Shown here: positions 25,613 through 34,481 of the stretch, piece after piece
Layout: every line of letters starts with the position of its first letter
Position numbering within the stretch: the stretch's first letter is position 1
NCBI GenBank assembly: GCA_964554875.1
Contig: CAZKQJ010000010.1
Span: 1 to 64,000 of the forward strand
Length of the DNA: 64,000 nt
Reading direction: 5' to 3'
Origin: Marispirochaeta sp964554875
Lineage (GTDB): Bacteria > Spirochaetota > Spirochaetia > JC444 > Marispirochaetaceae
Notes under the pieces: model-generated
Database searches by the model: none
Seen by the model: the letters and a program-made list of their open reading frames with translations, nothing else
Told to the model about the DNA's origin: nothing
Translations under genes and position numbers: made by a program

Positions 25613-26938
25613 CTATTTCAGGGATGCAAGAAACTTATTGGCCCGATCGATTGTTGCCTTGGCTGCCTGTGCCGGTGTCATATTGCCTGCGGCAACCTGC
25701 TGGTTCATCTGCTGAATTTCCGCGTCAAAGGCCCAGATTCCCTGAGGCTTCGGTACTGTGGGAGTAGATCCTGTGGAAACCATGTTGATGTAGTCAAACT
25801 CCTGGGCGGCGGCGAAATCAAGGTTTGGTTTCAGCATATCCTGGACGGTGTAGCTTCCGGGAACACCGATTTCACCGTTATAAATAGTTTGAGCGGTTTT
25901 GTCGTTTATAAAGAAGTTAATGAACTTTGCAGCTTCGTCCTGTATCTTGCTGTTGGCCGCGATGGAGAGAACCGAGGTAATCAGGCACTCCCTGGCTGAG
26001 CCGGCACCCTCCTGCTTGGGCAGGCGCCGCATTTCTACCTTGTCCCCTTCGACGGCCATGTACTGCTGTTCCAGCTTTGCCTGGTTGGCGTTGGTGGGAC
26101 GGATAAGCATCCTGCGTCGATTGAAGGCGTTGTCTCCCCGGGCCTTCCCGCTGTCTTCGGCAGTAAAGGAAAGAGGCGGTGCGACCCCGGCCTTGCGAAG
26201 ATCGTCAATAAACCCGTACCATCCCTCAAGCACCGACTGGGGAACTGCATAATTTCCGTTGGCGTCAACCCATTCGGCGTTATGCTGCCTGACCCAGGTC
26301 CAGAAATAGTTTTCCGCCATTCCGTAATCTCCGAAGGCGTAAGCCCCGGCGGGAAGCTTTGGCTGTACATCCTTCTTTAACCAGTCAGCAAACTCCTTCC
26401 AGGTAAAGCTGGCGTCAAATGGAGGTATCTCTATGCCGAGTTCCTCCGCCCATGTCATGTTTATTATCATGACCGGTGCCGTTATACCAATGGTAACTCC
26501 TACAAGCTTTCCATCCAGCCGTCCGGAATCCACCATGCCCGTGTTCCAGTCATCCAGCTTGATCGTACCATCCTGGATGTAAGATTCCAGAGAGATAACA
26601 GCACCCTTGGAGTAAAACTCTCCAAGCTGGTTATTGGTATACTGGTGTACATCGGGAAGGTTCCTGGCGGCTACCATGGTGGCCATCTTTCCCCAGTAAT
26701 CCGCCCAGCCCTGATACTCCGGGGTTATCAGGACATTGGGGTTCTGTTTCTGGTACTCATCAATAATCGCCAGATACTTTTCATTTCTGCCGGTTGCCCC
26801 CCACCAGGCAAGACGCATTTCAACCTTTCCCGGGGAACCGGCTTTCTCAGCCTCTGACTGCCCTCCGGCGAATACCGGACCACTCACCATCAGCAGAATG
26901 ATCGTTGCGATCATCCATCTTCTGATTGTCGTACTCAT
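25613..26938 (-). CDS. ABC transporter sugar-binding protein 1 (family 1 type)
   Basis: About 441 residues. A signal peptide ends at PVFAGGQ; there is no lipobox cysteine, as in many spirochaete binding proteins. The mature protein has the pattern of extracellular solute-binding proteins of the CUT1 class (RLAWWGA near the N-terminus, then alternating lobes). I chose the ATG at 26938 because GGAG lies eight bases upstream; two earlier in-frame starts are less well placed. It is the last transporter gene in the run permease - permease - binding protein. The sugar is unknown; the DUF296 and isomerase genes downstream may process it. Confidence 0.88.
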   Translation of the reverse strand: MSTTIRRWMIATIILLMVSGPVFAGGQSEAEKAGSPGKVEMRLAWWGATGRNEKYLAIIDEYQKQNPNVLITPEYQGWADYWGKMATMVAARNLPDVHQYTNNQLGEFYSKGAVISLESYIQDGTIKLDDWNTGMVDSGRLDGKLVGVTIGITAPVMIINMTWAEELGIEIPPFDASFTWKEFADWLKKDVQPKLPAGAYAFGDYGMAENYFWTWVRQHNAEWVDANGNYAVPQSVLEGWYGFIDDLRKAGVAPPLSFTAEDSGKARGDNAFNRRRMLIRPTNANQAKLEQQYMAVEGDKVEMRRLPKQEGAGSARECLITSVLSIAANSKIQDEAAKFINFFINDKTAQTIYNGEIGVPGSYTVQDMLKPNLDFAAAQEFDYINMVSTGSTPTVPKPQGIWAFDAEIQQMNQQVAAGNMTPAQAAKATIDRANKFLASLK

Positions 26939-27003
26939 ACGCATTTCTCCTTTGTTTTTCTTGCTCGGTACGGCCAACGGCCGCACACTGCGTACTATAG
27001 TTC

Positions 27004-27858
27004 TCATGCCTTCAGTCCTGTTGTGGATATACCTTCAATCAATAATCGCTGAAAAAAGGCAAAAAGAATCAGGATTGGAATTATGGATAAGGTGGACATG
27101 GCCAGCATCTGTCCGTACGCCGGCAGCGCGTCCGCGTCAACGAACTTTTTCAGCGCCAGGGCTACCGTTTGCAGTTTGGAGTCCGTCAGATAAACAAGCT
27201 GGGTAAAAAAATCGTTCCAGGTCCACAGAAACGTAAAAATGGTAGTGGTTATGAGCGCCGGCTTGCACAGAGGCAGTATTATTCTCCAGAGAATATCCCA
27301 GGCGTTGCATCCGTCCACCCGCGCAGCTTGATCAAGTTCCGTCGGAATCCCCCGCATGAACTGCACAATGAGAAAAATGAAAAAGGAATCTGTGGCAAAG
27401 AACTTGGGCAGGATGATCGGCAGGAAGGTGTTGTTGATACCAATCTTGAAAAAGAAGATATACTGGGGGATTATTACCGCGTGAGGCGGCAGCATGATGG
27501 TACCCAGCATCAGGGCAAAAAAGAGGGACCGGAACCTGAAGTTCATTCGTGCAAAAGCATAGGCCGTAAGGGTACAGGAAATCAGGTTCCCGATTATGGC
27601 GAATGCTACGATAATCAGGGAATTGCTGAAGAATACCGCGAAGCCCAGGTCTTTTCCTTTCCAGCCTTCGATATAGTTTTCCAGGGTAACTCTTTTGGGA
27701 ATAAGACCGATATAGCGGAAAATATCCGGTTCAGGTTTGAAGGAGCTTACGATCATCCAGACCAGGGGCTCTATGACAATCAGGGATATACAGAGAATTA
27801 TAAACGATCTGAAAATAAGCATTTTCCTGTTCTTTTTTCCGGATGGTCTCAATTCCAT
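27004..27858 (-). CDS. Carbohydrate ABC permease (MalG type) of system 1
   Basis: 284 residues, about six transmembrane helices. The EAA-like loop is present (AARVDGCNAWDILWRIILP), where the ATPase docks. The ending EGISTTGLKA resembles MalG-type permeases. It starts seven bases after the MalF-type gene with GAGGA upstream and precedes the binding protein gene by 65 bases. No ATPase gene is nearby, so a shared MsmK/UgpC-type ATPase encoded elsewhere is expected. Confidence 0.92.
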   Translation of the reverse strand: MELRPSGKKNRKMLIFRSFIILCISLIVIEPLVWMIVSSFKPEPDIFRYIGLIPKRVTLENYIEGWKGKDLGFAVFFSNSLIIVAFAIIGNLISCTLTAYAFARMNFRFRSLFFALMLGTIMLPPHAVIIPQYIFFFKIGINNTFLPIILPKFFATDSFFIFLIVQFMRGIPTELDQAARVDGCNAWDILWRIILPLCKPALITTTIFTFLWTWNDFFTQLVYLTDSKLQTVALALKKFVDADALPAYGQMLAMSTLSIIPILILFAFFQRLLIEGISTTGLKA

Positions 27859-27865
27859 ACATTCC

Positions 27866-28789
27866 TCATTCGTAATGGACTAAGCGGGATGAAATTCTGA
27901 AGGCAATCCAGGTAAGAAGCGCAACCATCAGCAGGAGTACCCAGGAGAGGGCCGAAGCATAGCCCATCCTGAACTTGAGGAAGCCCTCCGAGTAGATATG
28001 GATGGTATAGAACAGAAGACTGTCCAGGGTACCGCCGACAACCCCGCCCCCCACTGCACCGCCGCTGATAATGAAGGCCTCAGTGAAAACCTTGAAAGCG
28101 CTTATTATCTGCATGATGAAATTGAACAGAATTATCGGACTTATCATGGGAAGTATGATTCGCCAGACCCTCTGCATCCGTCCGGCACCATCAATTTCCG
28201 ATGCCTCCAGAATCTCCTGGGGTATCTGCTTCAGGGCGGCAAGAAAGATGATCATGGGAGATCCGAACTGCCATATTCGCAGAATAATCATCGTCCAGAG
28301 GGCATATCGCGGATCGCCGATCCAGCTGATACCCGCCTCCTGCATCAGGCCCAGTTTCTGCAGAAAGATGTTCAAAAGCCCGTCGGAACTGAAAATCTGC
28401 CTCCACAGGATACCCACGGCTACGCTGGATCCCAGAAGAGAAGGGATATAAAAAAGGGTGCGATAGAGGGTCAGGCCCTTTATCTTCTGATTTAGAAGAA
28501 AGGCAAGAATCAGGGAAGCACAAAGCTGCAGGGGAACGGAGAAAAAAACGTATCGGAATGTAACGCTGACCGCTGCGGGAAAATGCCAGTCGTTGGTAAA
28601 CATGTATATGAAATTGCTGAAACCGTCGAATCGTGGAGGATCAAAGATATTGTAATTGGTGAAGGACAAAAACAGCGACGCCGCCATGGGAAGCAGGTTG
28701 AACCCGAAAAAGCCGATGAACCAGGGTATAAGAAAGAGGTAGGCAGCAGAGCTTCGGGATAGTTTTCCCGATCCCACAGGATATTTCAA
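27866..28789 (-). CDS. Carbohydrate ABC permease (MalF type) of system 1
   Basis: About 307 residues, six transmembrane helices, an EAA loop (EASEIDGAGRMQRVWRIILP) and the SSRLVHYE tail. The best start is TTG at 28789, because AGGAGG is seven bases upstream and the promoter at 28838-28866 would start the mRNA near 28831; a further in-frame TTG at 28852 lies inside the promoter and cannot be used from it. First gene of the operon permease, permease, binding protein, DUF296, TIM barrel. Divergent from a GH2 hydrolase gene. Confidence 0.9.
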   Translation of the reverse strand: MKYPVGSGKLSRSSAAYLFLIPWFIGFFGFNLLPMAASLFLSFTNYNIFDPPRFDGFSNFIYMFTNDWHFPAAVSVTFRYVFFSVPLQLCASLILAFLLNQKIKGLTLYRTLFYIPSLLGSSVAVGILWRQIFSSDGLLNIFLQKLGLMQEAGISWIGDPRYALWTMIILRIWQFGSPMIIFLAALKQIPQEILEASEIDGAGRMQRVWRIILPMISPIILFNFIMQIISAFKVFTEAFIISGGAVGGGVVGGTLDSLLFYTIHIYSEGFLKFRMGYASALSWVLLLMVALLTWIAFRISSRLVHYE

Positions 28790-28837
28790 AGGGAATCCTC
28801 CTGATACATTTTGCTTATGCCATCGTTTATGCAGTTC

Positions 28838-28866
28838 ATCGTAACCCCACAATGTTATAAAGTCAA
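28838..28866 (-). promoter_or_regulatory. Promoter of ABC system 1 operon
   Basis: Minus strand: TTGACT, 17-base spacer, TACGAT. The spacer contains TTATAA (28855-28860), also a unit of the operator-like repeat in front of the GH2 gene. Confidence 0.5.
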
Positions 28867-29079
28867 TATAAATATTTTATATCATTACTTCAGTCTGATA
28901 TTATTGCCTGCAGCCGACCGGAAATACAGGAAGGATACAGCAGATTTCAAGTATTTTTCTCACATATAGTTTTTATTTATTTCACTAATATATAGGAAGT
29001 TATACTTTTTGTTAATGCCAGCCTGTCAGCATGGCCTTTTCCAGTTCGGGAAATGAGGAAAAGAGGAGAAAAATCTCTA

Positions 29080-29120
29080 TTGACATTTTTCGAAATCCGT
29101 ATGTTATAATATCGTTATAA
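29080..29120 (+). promoter_or_regulatory. Promoter and operator of the GH2-GntR operon
   Basis: TTGACA (29080-29085), 19-base spacer, TATAAT (29105-29110). TTATAA-N5-TTATAA (29104-29120) covers the -10 box and the likely start site, an operator-like palindrome. The GntR gene downstream is the natural candidate to bind it. Confidence 0.6.
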
Positions 29121-29139
29121 AACTAATAGGAGAAACTGA

Positions 29140-31374
29140 ATGAAGCACGGTTACGGCAGAGAAATCTCGGAACTGGACGGAACATGGATCTATACACTGG
29201 AAAATACTCCGGACAGGAACCGTGCAGAATTTCCTCTCCCGGAAACCGATCGAAGCGGCTGGAAAAAAATGAAGATACCCAACAACTGGTATCTGACCGA
29301 GGTCGGTGATTACGACGGGGCCATCTGGTTTTCCCGCAATTTCGACCTTCCCCAGGGGATGAAGGGACGGAAGATTTCCCTTCAGTTTATGGCTGTAGAC
29401 TACATAGCGCAGGTGTGGCTTAACGGAAGGTACCTTGGATCCCATGAAGGATACTTTTCGCCCTTTGAGTTCGAGGTAAGCGACAGCATTATGGACACTG
29501 CCAACTGTCTGGTCGTGCGCGTTGACTCCCCCAGGGACCCCACCGAATATGTACTTGTCGATGATCCGAACAATTTGAGCACTCCCCTGTCCCGGGGCTA
29601 CAAAAAGCACTGGGCCAGGGACCTCAGCATCGTCAAAGGTCACCTGATCGACGCAATGCACCGGCCCGGAGCCATGACGAAATTCCGGCAGGACGGCAAC
29701 ACCGGCGGCATTTGGCAGTCCGTGCGGCTGATAGCCAGGGGTGAGGCCCAGGTCTCCTATGCGAAGGTGTACAGCAGGATCGTGGAACGGGATTTCGTAC
29801 CCGACGGAAGCGCCCTGGTATCCGTCGATCTGGAAATCAACAATACGTGCGGCAGGGTTATTCAGGCTGAAGCAGAGCTGCACGTGGAAGCGGAAAACTT
29901 TGATTCCCAGGAAACCCTGATCCGCTCATGCCCTGTTGAACTTCAACCGGGACTTAACCTGCAAAAACTCGTTGTCACCATCCCGGAGGTCCGCCTCTGG
30001 TCTACCTGGGACAACGGGAGGCCTAACCTCTACAAAGCACAGATACGCCTCAAACAGAAGAATGCGGTGGATGATGAACTGGAAATCGTGTTCGGCGTAA
30101 AAGATGTGCGTCACGACAATGTCACAGGGCACTGGATCCTGAACGGGACCAGGGTCTTCCTGCGGGGAATGCGGTACTACTCCAGCATGTACATGAGCGA
30201 GGTCAGTACCGAGCGGATGGAAAAGGATCTGCGGGAAATGCTGGACATGAATATAAACTCCATCCGGATCGGAAGCCATGTGGAACTGGATGATTTTTAT
30301 ACCCTCTGCGACAGGATGGGGATTCTGGTCTGGCAGAATTTTCCCCTCCATTACTGTTACAGCGACAGTGACGACCTGATAGAACGGGCCGGCATAATGA
30401 TGCGGGACATGGTGCGGATGCTTCACAACCATGCCTGCCTGGGGATGTGGAGCGTCTTCAAGGAGCCCCAGATATACGGCCTGCCGAATATGCCGAACAA
30501 CTACGGCAGACTGTGCGAGATCCTCTACGAGACCGGAAAGACCGTTGATCCCATCCGTTGGATGCATAAAGGGGACTACCAGGAAGGGGTACAGAACCTG
30601 ATGACAGGCTGCTGTCAGCCGGGGGACCTGGACATGAAGCGCATCCGGATAGAACCGAACATCGTTGAATTCGGATCCCATGCTCTTCCTTCACGGAAGA
30701 GTCTCGAAAGGATCATCCCTGAAAAGGACCTCTGGCCGCCCAACTGGGATACCTGGGAATATTACTGCTTTTTCTACGACCTTCAGGTACGGCATACCAG
30801 GCTCGACCTCAGCCTGGATTCCCTGGACAAGCTGATTGAACAGTCCCAGGCCATAGAGGCCAGGACCATCAAGGAACAGATCGAGTTCCTGCGTCAGAGA
30901 AAATACCTTCCCGTGGGCAGTATGTATCTCTACTACTGGAACGATCCTGCCCCGGTGATCGGCAGCGGTATTGTGGATTACTTCGGAGAAAAACTTCCCG
31001 CCTACTACAGCATGAAGCAGGTGTACACTCCCGTGTTGGTCAGCCTGGAATGGAACAAGGATCCCTATGTAATCGGGTACGACAAGTTCTGGAAGCCCGG
31101 CGACCTGTTTGTCGGAAAGATATGGATAAATAATGATTACCAGCGGCCAATCCCGGTTACTCTGGAATGGAAACTTCAGCGCTCAGGCTCGGACCGCGTT
31201 GAGATGGAGAATTCCCTGCCCCTGACCCTGGAAAAGGACAGTGCCAAGGTTGTCGATACCATCCACTGGTCGGTTCCCGGCGCTGCGAAGGGTGATTACC
31301 GGGTAAAGATGCTGGTCCGCGGCGAAGATGGCAAGACCCTGTCGGAGAATGATTTTGCCTTTATCATATCCTGA
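29140..31374 (+). CDS. Glycoside hydrolase family 2 enzyme
   Basis: 744 residues, no signal peptide, so cytoplasmic. GH2 architecture: a sugar-binding jelly-roll at about 1-190 (VWLNGRYLGSHEGYFSPF is characteristic), an immunoglobulin-like domain at about 190-330, a TIM barrel from about 335 (FLRGMRYYSSMYM), and a C-terminal beta domain. The putative acid/base is Glu442 in SVFKEP; most GH2 enzymes have Asn-Glu here, whereas this has Lys-Glu. The putative nucleophile is Glu510 in VEFGS. Activity could be beta-galactosidase, beta-mannosidase or beta-glucuronidase-like; I cannot choose. It is followed by a GntR gene 32 bases later and diverges from a sugar ABC operon. Confidence 0.88.
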   Translation: MKHGYGREISELDGTWIYTLENTPDRNRAEFPLPETDRSGWKKMKIPNNWYLTEVGDYDGAIWFSRNFDLPQGMKGRKISLQFMAVDYIAQVWLNGRYLGSHEGYFSPFEFEVSDSIMDTANCLVVRVDSPRDPTEYVLVDDPNNLSTPLSRGYKKHWARDLSIVKGHLIDAMHRPGAMTKFRQDGNTGGIWQSVRLIARGEAQVSYAKVYSRIVERDFVPDGSALVSVDLEINNTCGRVIQAEAELHVEAENFDSQETLIRSCPVELQPGLNLQKLVVTIPEVRLWSTWDNGRPNLYKAQIRLKQKNAVDDELEIVFGVKDVRHDNVTGHWILNGTRVFLRGMRYYSSMYMSEVSTERMEKDLREMLDMNINSIRIGSHVELDDFYTLCDRMGILVWQNFPLHYCYSDSDDLIERAGIMMRDMVRMLHNHACLGMWSVFKEPQIYGLPNMPNNYGRLCEILYETGKTVDPIRWMHKGDYQEGVQNLMTGCCQPGDLDMKRIRIEPNIVEFGSHALPSRKSLERIIPEKDLWPPNWDTWEYYCFFYDLQVRHTRLDLSLDSLDKLIEQSQAIEARTIKEQIEFLRQRKYLPVGSMYLYYWNDPAPVIGSGIVDYFGEKLPAYYSMKQVYTPVLVSLEWNKDPYVIGYDKFWKPGDLFVGKIWINNDYQRPIPVTLEWKLQRSGSDRVEMENSLPLTLEKDSAKVVDTIHWSVPGAAKGDYRVKMLVRGEDGKTLSENDFAFIIS

Positions 31375-31406
31375 CAGGAATTACAGAAAATGAGTCGACT
31401 TGACTA

Positions 31407-32108
31407 GTGCTGATCGAAGAGGATAGTATCCGGCGTGTAGGTATGGCGAAAAAAAAGGACAATCAATCTGCAGCTGATCTTGCTTTCTCAATTATCTGCG
31501 ATAAAATCCTCGAGGGTGAACTCAAACCCGCCCAGCGACTGACCCTTCGCGAGATGTCGCAAATGACGGGGGTCAGCATTATTCCGGTCATAGACGCCCT
31601 CCACAAACTGGAGAGCGAAGGCCTGGTCGAATCCCGCCCCTACCTGGGTTCCAGTGTAATCAGCCTGACCTCGGAAACCAAGCGGGACCGCTATGCCCTT
31701 CGTCTAGCCATAGAGAGTCAGGTAGCCCGCATGCTTGCCAGCGGCAACCTCCGGGAAGATGTGAAGTACCAGCTTATCGAGCAGGCCCGGGTCGTGGATC
31801 AGCAGATACAGACGAACGAGATGGCCCGGGCAACCCTGGAGATGAACTACAGTTTTCATGCGAAGCTGGCGGAACTGACGGAGTGTCCCTCCCTGGTCGA
31901 TGCGCTGCGCCGGGACCATCTTTTTCTGCTGCTGGAATGGCAGAAGGCGTCTCACTGGCAGAAGGATAAGAACAACCATGACAAAGAGGCAATCTCCCAC
32001 GTCTGGCTGCTGAAAGAGATATTCAGCGGTGATCCTCTGCGAGCGGAAAATGCTGTTCGGCGTCATATAGCTTCGGCGAAAAGCCTGCCCGAGCAATTGA
32101 TCAGCTGA
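31407..32108 (+). CDS. GntR-family (FCD) transcriptional regulator 1
   Basis: About 233 residues. An N-terminal winged helix-turn-helix (about 30-90, with LTLREMSQMTGVSIIPVIDALHKLESEGLV) precedes an all-helical FCD ligand-binding domain (about 95-225). The family senses small metabolites and dissociates from operators. The GTG start gives MLIEEDS, resembling the MLIEIED start of the second GntR in this window; ATG at 31443 is an alternative, and neither has a strong ribosome binding site. It is 32 bases downstream of GH2 and probably controls that operon and the divergent ABC operon. Confidence 0.88.
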   Translation: MLIEEDSIRRVGMAKKKDNQSAADLAFSIICDKILEGELKPAQRLTLREMSQMTGVSIIPVIDALHKLESEGLVESRPYLGSSVISLTSETKRDRYALRLAIESQVARMLASGNLREDVKYQLIEQARVVDQQIQTNEMARATLEMNYSFHAKLAELTECPSLVDALRRDHLFLLLEWQKASHWQKDKNNHDKEAISHVWLLKEIFSGDPLRAENAVRRHIASAKSLPEQLIS

Positions 32109-32120
32109 AACTCCGCCCTC

Positions 32121-33155
32121 CTACCCCATCACTATCTGGACCTTGACCGTATCCGGATCAGGATCTGCCGCATACTCAAAGGCCTCTACACTCTTTTCGA
32201 AGGGAAATACCCGACTTATGAGGGGTTTTACATCCAGTCGGCCGGATCCCATCAGCGCGATGGCCCGGGGATAGACATGGGCGTAACGGAAGATGGCCTT
32301 CATGCTGATCTCTTTAGCCTGGGCGGCCACAATATCAAGAGCGGCAGCTTCCGTGGGCATACCGATAAAGACGATACGCCCGCCGGGGCGGAGAAAATCG
32401 AAAATCCCCTCCATGGCTTTCCGGGATCCGCTGGCCTCAAAAACAATATCCGCCCCCCAGCCACCGGTAAGCTCCCGCACCGCCTCCAGGGGGTTCTGGT
32501 CCTTGATATTGACAGGGCTTATAGGGCCCAGTTTCGAGGCAAGGTCCAGCTTGGGCTGCAGCAGATCGGTCATAATCACCCTGCTGCATCCTCCCGCCAA
32601 AGCTGCCAGGGCTGTGACGATTCCGATTGTCCCGGCGCCGATCACCACGGCAGTATCCCCGGGCTGGATTTCCGCCTTTCCGGCGGCGTGCATGCCTATT
32701 GCCAGGGGTTCCACCAGGGCCCCTTCCTGCAGGGATACCGAATCGGGCAGCCTGAAGGAGAAATCCGCGGGATGGACGACCTCCGGACGCAGCACACCGT
32801 GTACCGGAGGTGTGGCCCAGAAGCGAACCGCCGGATCCAGGTTGTACATCCCTGCCCTGCTCTCACGGCTGAAGGGGTCCGGGATTCCCGGCTCCATGGC
32901 CACCCTGTCACCAGGTTTGAGATGAGTGACGTCGGCACCGGTTTCCAGGACCGTTCCGGCAGCTTCATGACCTAAAATCATGGGCTCCCGGACGACAAAG
33001 GGTCCGATTTTACCGTGCCGGTAGTAGTGGATATCGCTTCCGCAGATACCCACCGCTCCGACGGCGATTCGGACATCCCGGGGCCCCAGTTCTTCCTGTA
33101 TATCCAGGTCCTGAAGGGAAATTTCACCCTTCTTCTGTAAAACCAGCGCCTTCAT
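32121..33155 (-). CDS. Sorbitol/xylitol dehydrogenase-like zinc alcohol dehydrogenase
   Basis: 344 residues of the medium-chain dehydrogenase family, polyol dehydrogenase branch. Catalytic zinc ligands are seen in GICGSDIHYYRHG, GHEAAG and VEPLAIG. The Rossmann segment is VIGAGTIGI, with the acidic TDLLQ for NAD. The structural-zinc lobe, which in many homologues has four cysteines, reads IPDPFSRESRAGMYNLDP and has none, so only one zinc is expected, as in mammalian sorbitol dehydrogenase. It likely oxidises a sugar alcohol to a keto sugar. It is the last gene of the nine-gene run and its stop is 12 bases from the convergent GntR. Confidence 0.88.
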   Translation of the reverse strand: MKALVLQKKGEISLQDLDIQEELGPRDVRIAVGAVGICGSDIHYYRHGKIGPFVVREPMILGHEAAGTVLETGADVTHLKPGDRVAMEPGIPDPFSRESRAGMYNLDPAVRFWATPPVHGVLRPEVVHPADFSFRLPDSVSLQEGALVEPLAIGMHAAGKAEIQPGDTAVVIGAGTIGIVTALAALAGGCSRVIMTDLLQPKLDLASKLGPISPVNIKDQNPLEAVRELTGGWGADIVFEASGSRKAMEGIFDFLRPGGRIVFIGMPTEAAALDIVAAQAKEISMKAIFRYAHVYPRAIALMGSGRLDVKPLISRVFPFEKSVEAFEYAADPDPDTVKVQIVMG

Positions 33156-33168
33156 GGTCTCCTCCCTC

Positions 33169-34470
33169 TTATTTTTCTCCCCTGGCCAGGGCTACATGGC
33201 TGTCCGCCATCTCATATCCCGCCGCCTGGGCACAGGCAGTATTCAGGTCCAGGGCGGCGACGGCGGTACAGCAGATCTCCGCCAGGCGCTTTACATTCTC
33301 GTTATCATCGGGACTGGTGCCGATTTCTCCGCAGCCGAGAAGCTTTAGGGCCTCCCGGGCAGTACCGAAGTTTGTCCCGCCGCCGATGGTTGCGATCTCC
33401 AGGGAGGGCATGGAAACCATAAAGTGCAGTCCTCCTTCCACGGCGTCGGCCTGCACAAAGGCGGCGGAGCTGGAGACAACGTGGGCCATATCCTGGCCGG
33501 TGGCGGCGAAAAATGCAGCCAGCGCGTTGGCGGCGTTTACATTGAAACCGCTTATGGTCCCGCTCAAGGTGGAACCCAGATAGCACTTATGAAAGACCAC
33601 CCGCTCGACACTTCTGCTGGTCACCCCTTTTTTGAAAACCTTCTGGAGGACCTCTTCGGGAACAAATACCTCGGCGTGAACGCTTTTTCCCCGGCCCTGC
33701 AGTATGTTGATATGGGAAGCCTTTTTATCGGTACAGAGGTTGCTGGATATGGTTATGAGCTTCCATCCGTCCAGATCCTTCAGAATCCTTCGTGCAATAT
33801 CGGCGGAGGCCTTGGTAACGCCGTTCATTCCCATGGCATCGCCGGTCTTGCAGACCATTCTCAGAAAAACCTTGGTTCCCAGCTGATAGGGTTCGATATA
33901 TTCCAGGCGGACGAAGGGATCTTTAATCTCCTTGTTCAGCTCCTGTATCAATTCCCCGTCTTCCTGAACGCGGATGCAGAACTTCTTGGCGGCGTCGATA
34001 TCGGGGGCCTCGAGGAGGGGCGCCCTGCTCATTCCGTCAAAGGTCACCTGGGTACGGATTCCCCCCGACATGTTTATGGCCTTTACGCCCCGCTGGACCC
34101 CGGCCACGAGGGCCGCTTCGTTGGTTGCCAGGGGAAGGTAGTATTCGCCTTCGGCATACTCACCGCTGATTTTAACCGGTCCGGCCAGTCCCATGGGTAT
34201 CAGGGCGGCCCCGACCTTCATTTCAATTCCCGTAAGAAGGTGCCCCTCCGAGAGTCCGGAGTTATCCAGTCTCGAGTTTTTAATCAGATCAAGGCTGACG
34301 CCGGTGCTTTCTTCCGCAATGGAGCAGCGAATCCGGGCTGCATCGTGACAGGCATCCTGAAGACGGGATGCATCGGAATCATATACCTCGTTAAATATCA
34401 TTGTCTCCAGATGCTGCTGCTTTATTTCACCTTTCGCAAACCTGTCTTTTATCTCATTGAGTTTGTCCAC
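33169..34470 (-). CDS. mvaA: Hydroxymethylglutaryl-CoA reductase
   Basis: 433 residues. The enzyme interconverts HMG-CoA and mevalonate. Catalytic residues can be placed: Glu118 in LATNEAAL, Lys249 or 250 in CTDKKASH, Asp327 in TGQDMAH, and His425 in ADSHVALAR near the C-terminus. The segment DAMGMN and RGKSVHAE are also diagnostic; the sequence reads more like class I (archaeal-type) than the class II of Pseudomonas mevalonii. GTG start preceded by GGAGG. It follows HMG-CoA lyase by 11 bases, the mvaAB arrangement known for mevalonate catabolism, although biosynthetic use cannot be excluded. Confidence 0.93.
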   Translation of the reverse strand: MDKLNEIKDRFAKGEIKQQHLETMIFNEVYDSDASRLQDACHDAARIRCSIAEESTGVSLDLIKNSRLDNSGLSEGHLLTGIEMKVGAALIPMGLAGPVKISGEYAEGEYYLPLATNEAALVAGVQRGVKAINMSGGIRTQVTFDGMSRAPLLEAPDIDAAKKFCIRVQEDGELIQELNKEIKDPFVRLEYIEPYQLGTKVFLRMVCKTGDAMGMNGVTKASADIARRILKDLDGWKLITISSNLCTDKKASHINILQGRGKSVHAEVFVPEEVLQKVFKKGVTSRSVERVVFHKCYLGSTLSGTISGFNVNAANALAAFFAATGQDMAHVVSSSAAFVQADAVEGGLHFMVSMPSLEIATIGGGTNFGTAREALKLLGCGEIGTSPDDNENVKRLAEICCTAVAALDLNTACAQAAGYEMADSHVALARGEK

Positions 34471-34481
34471 CCTTACCTCCT

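Larger units (their letters stand above)
28790..29139. other. Divergent control region between ABC system 1 and the GH2-GntR genes
   Basis: 350 bases without a gene, very AT-rich in the middle (about 28850-29010). It contains one promoter in each direction (listed separately). The 9-mer ATGTTATAA occurs at 28852-28860, in the spacer of the leftward promoter, and again at 29101-29109 over the rightward -10 box, which suggests one regulator acting on both. Otherwise I see nothing coding here. Confidence 0.6.
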
